Source: CBFDBF01 sp050291465 (GTDB lineage Bacteria > Pseudomonadota > Gammaproteobacteria > Chromatiales > Chromatiaceae). From it: a stretch of DNA of 64,000 nucleotides. A model generated the notes under the pieces. The model searched no databases, had not been told where the DNA came from, and worked only from the letters and a program-made list of their open reading frames with translations. The position numbers and the translations under genes are program-made. Where the stretch lies: NCBI GenBank assembly GCA_050291465.1, contig JBNKJV010000003.1, positions 1 through 64,000 on the forward strand. Direction: 5' to 3'. Below are positions 61,543 to 64,000 of the stretch, one piece after another; within the stretch, counting starts at the first letter, position 1, and every line of letters begins with the position of its first letter.

Positions 61543-61764
61543 GATCAGATTTTAGGTTTTCAATGCTTTTTTTAATAACTATAACTTATTGTTTTAGTTG
61601 ACTTTCTCCCGGTTTCAGGAGAAAAATAGCGCACGGTATCCGCGCTGCGCGGGATACGGAAGAAATCATAATAAACGCTTCAAGAAACGGCCCTTGGAGG
61701 AGCGGGAACGGAGGCACCCCTTCAGCGGCGCGAACGATTAACGTACGCATGGGAGTGATCAACA

Positions 61765-62016
61765 ATGAGTAAATCCGCAGAGTACTGGAAAGCGAACATT
61801 CGTCTGGTAGTCATACTACTGACGATATGGTTCGTGGTGTCTTATCTATTCGGGATAATCCTGGTGGACCCCCTTAACGCCATCAAGATCGGCGGCACCG
61901 GGCTGGGTTTCTGGTTTGCCCAGCAGGGTTCGATCTACGTTTTTGTGGTTCTGATCTTTGTTTATGCCAAGCTCATGAACAAACTGGATCAGAAATACGA
62001 CGTGCACGAAGACTAA
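61765..62016 (+). CDS. DUF4212 small subunit of the SSS symporter
   Basis: 83 residues with two transmembrane helices (LVVILLTIWFVVSYLFGIIL and FWFAQQGSIYVFVVLIFVYA). YWKANIRLVVILL at the start and KLMNKLDQKYDVHED at the end are the DUF4212 signature (sodium/substrate symporter small subunit). It lies 12 bases upstream of the symporter and is always found with this subfamily. It is preceded by a long regulatory region. Confidence 0.92.
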   Translation: MSKSAEYWKANIRLVVILLTIWFVVSYLFGIILVDPLNAIKIGGTGLGFWFAQQGSIYVFVVLIFVYAKLMNKLDQKYDVHED

Positions 62017-62028
62017 GGGGGCTGACCA

Positions 62029-63804
62029 ATGGATCTACAAACTTTAACTTATATAGTGGTTGGTGCCACCTTCGCGCTCTACATCGGCATCGCCATCTGG
62101 TCCCGGGCTTCCAGCACCGGGGAATTTTATGTGGCTGGCAAAGGAGTACACCCCGTGGCGAACGGGATGGCCACCGCGGCTGACTGGATGTCAGCCGCTT
62201 CCTTCATATCTATGGCGGGACTTATCGCATTCAAGGGTTATGACGCGTCCGTCTACCTGATGGGATGGACCGGCGGTTATGTACTGCTGGCCATGCTGCT
62301 GGCGCCCTACCTGCGTAAGTTCGGGAAATTCACGGTGCCGGAGTTCATCGGTGAACGTTACTACTCACAGACCGCCCGCATCGTTGCGGTGATCTGTCTG
62401 ATCGTAGCCTCCATCACCTATGTAATCGGCCAGATGAAGGGGGTCGGTGTGGCCTTCGGCCGCTTCCTGGAAGTAGACTTTCACATCGGCGTAATGGTAG
62501 GTATGGCGATCGTGTTCGTGTACGCCGTGCTCGGTGGCATGAAGGGTATCACCTACACCCAGATCGCCCAGTACTGTGTGCTGATCCTGGCCTACACCAT
62601 TCCCGCCATCTTCATCTCCCTGGCTCTGACCGACACTCTGCTGCCGCAGATGGGGCTGGTCGCCACCATGGCGGACGGCAGCGGCACCTATATGCTGGAT
62701 AAACTGGATCAGGTGGTGACAGATCTAGGCTTTGCTGCATATACCGCGCAAAAAGGGTCAAGCCTGAACATGGTGATGCTGACCCTGTCGCTGATGATCG
62801 GTACCGCCGGTCTGCCGCACGTGATCATCCGCTTCTTCACCGTTCCCAAGGTGAAGGATGCACGTTCTTCCGCAGGCTGGGCGCTGGTATTCATCGCCAT
62901 CCTTTACACCACCGCACCGGCGGTGGGCGCCATGGCCCGTCTGAACCTGATGAACACCATTCAGGCCGGACCGATCGGCGAAGCGAGCGCCAACATCGAG
63001 ATCGACAAGGTGCCCGACTGGATGAACAACTGGAAGACCACCGGTCTGCTGAATTGGGAAGACAAGAACGGCGACGGCCGTATCCAGTACTACGACGAGA
63101 AGGGCCTGGGCGACAAGGCCGCGGAATACGGCTGGCAGGGCAACGAGATGACCAAGGTGGACCGGGATATCATGGTGCTGGCCAATCCGGAAATCGCGAA
63201 ACTGCCCAACTGGATTATCGCTCTGGTGGCGGCCGGCGGTCTTGCGGCCGCGCTCTCCACCGCAGCGGGACTGTTGCTGGCGATCTCTTCCGCCATCTCC
63301 CATGACCTGCTGAAAGGGGTGTTCGTCAAGGATATCTCCGAGAAAGGCGAGCTGATGGCCAGCCGTATCGCCATGGCGGGTGCCATCGTGGTAGCCGGCG
63401 TGTTGGGAATGAATCCCCCGGGCTTCGCGGCACAGGTGGTGGCCCTGGCGTTCGGGTTGGCGGCTTCGTCCATCTTCCCGGCCCTGATGATGGGGATCTT
63501 CAATAAGCGGGCGAATCGCAGCGGCGCCATCTGGGGCATGCTTTCCGGCCTGCTGTTCACGCTGATCTACATCTTCTGGTTCAAGGGATGGTTCTTCATC
63601 CCGGGTACCGAGATGGCGGCCAATACCGCGGATAACTGGCTGTGGGGTATCCAGCCGGAGTCGATCGGCGCCCTGGGTGCGGTGGTCAACTTCGCTGTGG
63701 CCTACATCGTTTCCAAGGTAACGGCGGCTCCGCCGGAGCACATCCAGCATCTGGTGGAGGACATCCGTGTCCCCAAGGGTGCGAATGCTGCCGTAGACCA
63801 CTAA
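62029..63804 (+). CDS. sodium:solute symporter, VC_2705/ActP-like
   Basis: 591 residues, 13 or so transmembrane helices of the SSS family: VAGKGVHPVANGMATAADWM with SAASFISMAGLIAFKGYD, FTVPEFIGERYYSQTARI, and LAAALSTAAGLLLAISSAIS. This subfamily, encoded with DUF4212, transports small carboxylates such as acetate or propionate with Na+. An unusual hydrophilic insertion between helices (about 330-400) contains DKNGDGRIQYYDE (from residue 345), which matches an EF-hand calcium loop at most ligand positions. It is preceded by the small subunit and ended by a terminator. The substrate is inferred from family. Confidence 0.92.
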   Translation: MDLQTLTYIVVGATFALYIGIAIWSRASSTGEFYVAGKGVHPVANGMATAADWMSAASFISMAGLIAFKGYDASVYLMGWTGGYVLLAMLLAPYLRKFGKFTVPEFIGERYYSQTARIVAVICLIVASITYVIGQMKGVGVAFGRFLEVDFHIGVMVGMAIVFVYAVLGGMKGITYTQIAQYCVLILAYTIPAIFISLALTDTLLPQMGLVATMADGSGTYMLDKLDQVVTDLGFAAYTAQKGSSLNMVMLTLSLMIGTAGLPHVIIRFFTVPKVKDARSSAGWALVFIAILYTTAPAVGAMARLNLMNTIQAGPIGEASANIEIDKVPDWMNNWKTTGLLNWEDKNGDGRIQYYDEKGLGDKAAEYGWQGNEMTKVDRDIMVLANPEIAKLPNWIIALVAAGGLAAALSTAAGLLLAISSAISHDLLKGVFVKDISEKGELMASRIAMAGAIVVAGVLGMNPPGFAAQVVALAFGLAASSIFPALMMGIFNKRANRSGAIWGMLSGLLFTLIYIFWFKGWFFIPGTEMAANTADNWLWGIQPESIGALGAVVNFAVAYIVSKVTAAPPEHIQHLVEDIRVPKGANAAVDH

Positions 63805-63826
63805 TGGTCTGACAAGGCAACCAACC

Positions 63827-63857
63827 AAGGCCCCGCCTTCCCGGCGGGGCCTTTTTT
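63827..63857 (+). terminator. intrinsic terminator of the symporter operon
   Basis: AAGGCCCCGCC, loop TTCCC, GGCGGGGCCTT, then Ts. An eleven-base perfect stem placed 23 bases after the symporter stop. Confidence 0.93.
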
Positions 63858-63929
63858 GCCTTTACCCCCCTATTCGTCCTATTGTAGTGGGCCAACTATA
63901 ATTTCGGTTCCATCCCAGGAAAGCATCTT

Positions 63930-64000
63930 ATGGAAATCGAACTGATCGAGATCCGGGATTTTCTGGCGCAGCGGCCCCCTTTCGACACCCTGCCTGAAGA
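63930..64000 (+). CDS. start of a DUF294/CBS-type putative nucleotidyltransferase (partial)
   Basis: Only 23 codons are in the window. The ATG follows CAGGAAAG. MEIELIEIRDFLAQRPPFDT and LPEE resemble the N-terminus (cNMP-binding domain) of the DUF294/CBS nucleotidyltransferase-like proteins that usually follow DUF4212/SSS symporter genes. Assigned from this short stretch and gene order, so tentative. Confidence 0.55.
   Translation, partial: MEIELIEIRDFLAQRPPFDTLPE

Noticed and set aside
61394..61764. Sigma-54 promoter for the symporter genes
   Set aside because: An NtrC-type regulator lies nearby, so I looked for TGGCAC-N5-TTGC; no convincing GG-N10-GC match was found, and the regulator lacks GAFTGA.

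Overview
The window is bacterial chromosome from a gammaproteobacterium, most probably a chemolithoautotrophic sulfur-oxidiser of the Chromatiales or symbiont-related kind. The inference rests on gene content: a 2-oxoglutarate:acceptor oxidoreductase (korAB) with a soluble NADH-type fumarate reductase, an octaheme tetrathionate-reductase-family cytochrome, a TonB copper receptor, gammaproteobacterial Trk/Uup/IspG/DnaE2/Crp-Fnr genes, and a GC-rich backbone with strong third-position bias (which creates many long antisense frames). The species is not identifiable from the sequence alone.

0.1-10.3 kb: rpmE, then a divergent redox locus. On the minus strand frdB-like, frdA-like and nuoF-like genes form an operon that looks like an NADH-linked soluble fumarate reductase. 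On the plus strand a thioredoxin-fold [2Fe-2S] protein, korA (gamma-alpha fusion), korB, a pentapeptide-repeat protein and a GltD/ferredoxin fusion follow. Together these are the oxygen-sensitive steps of a reductive (or branched) TCA cycle with their electron-transfer adaptors.

10.5-24.8 kb: an AT-richer accessory island. It opens with a SIR2-STAND NTPase resembling anti-phage effectors, preceded by a tandem repeat. It continues as a same-strand array of about 15 small, mostly unknown lipoprotein, membrane or secreted genes, interspersed with four degenerate copies of one hairpin repeat. One cupin gene carries an in-frame stop.

25.0-33.9 kb: a three-gene flavin/iron-sulfur complex (NuoE-, NuoF/HydB- and a NuoG-GltD hybrid subunit), similar in design to electron-bifurcating NADH/NADPH/ferredoxin transhydrogenases. 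Next come a ferredoxin-NADP reductase and a TonB-dependent copper receptor. With the kor/frd locus this suggests a dedicated supply of low-potential electrons for 2-oxoglutarate synthesis.

33.9-46.8 kb: a 0.7-kb giant inverted-repeat element without genes, the octaheme cytochrome with its cytochrome b, uup, a Crp/Fnr regulator with a DUF6858-like gene, ispG, a YedK-type protein, a MarR regulator with a clear operator palindrome, a DUF455 ferritin-like protein and a DUF3422 membrane protein.

47-51 kb: SOS-controlled dnaE2 (strong LexA box) carrying three in-frame copies of a GC-rich repeat, next to a REP-associated tyrosine transposase with an inverted REP pair. 51-56 kb: potassium homeostasis (double-RCK channel, DUF6394 protein, TrkH, TrkA). 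56.3-64 kb: a symporter-type sensor kinase and an NtrC-family regulator that lacks the GAFTGA loop, then a DUF4212/SSS symporter pair. A GTTACC/GGTAAC palindrome before the kinase operon recurs as spaced half-sites before the symporter, suggesting one regulon. The window ends inside the next gene. No rRNA, tRNA, CRISPR array or complete autonomous prophage was seen.
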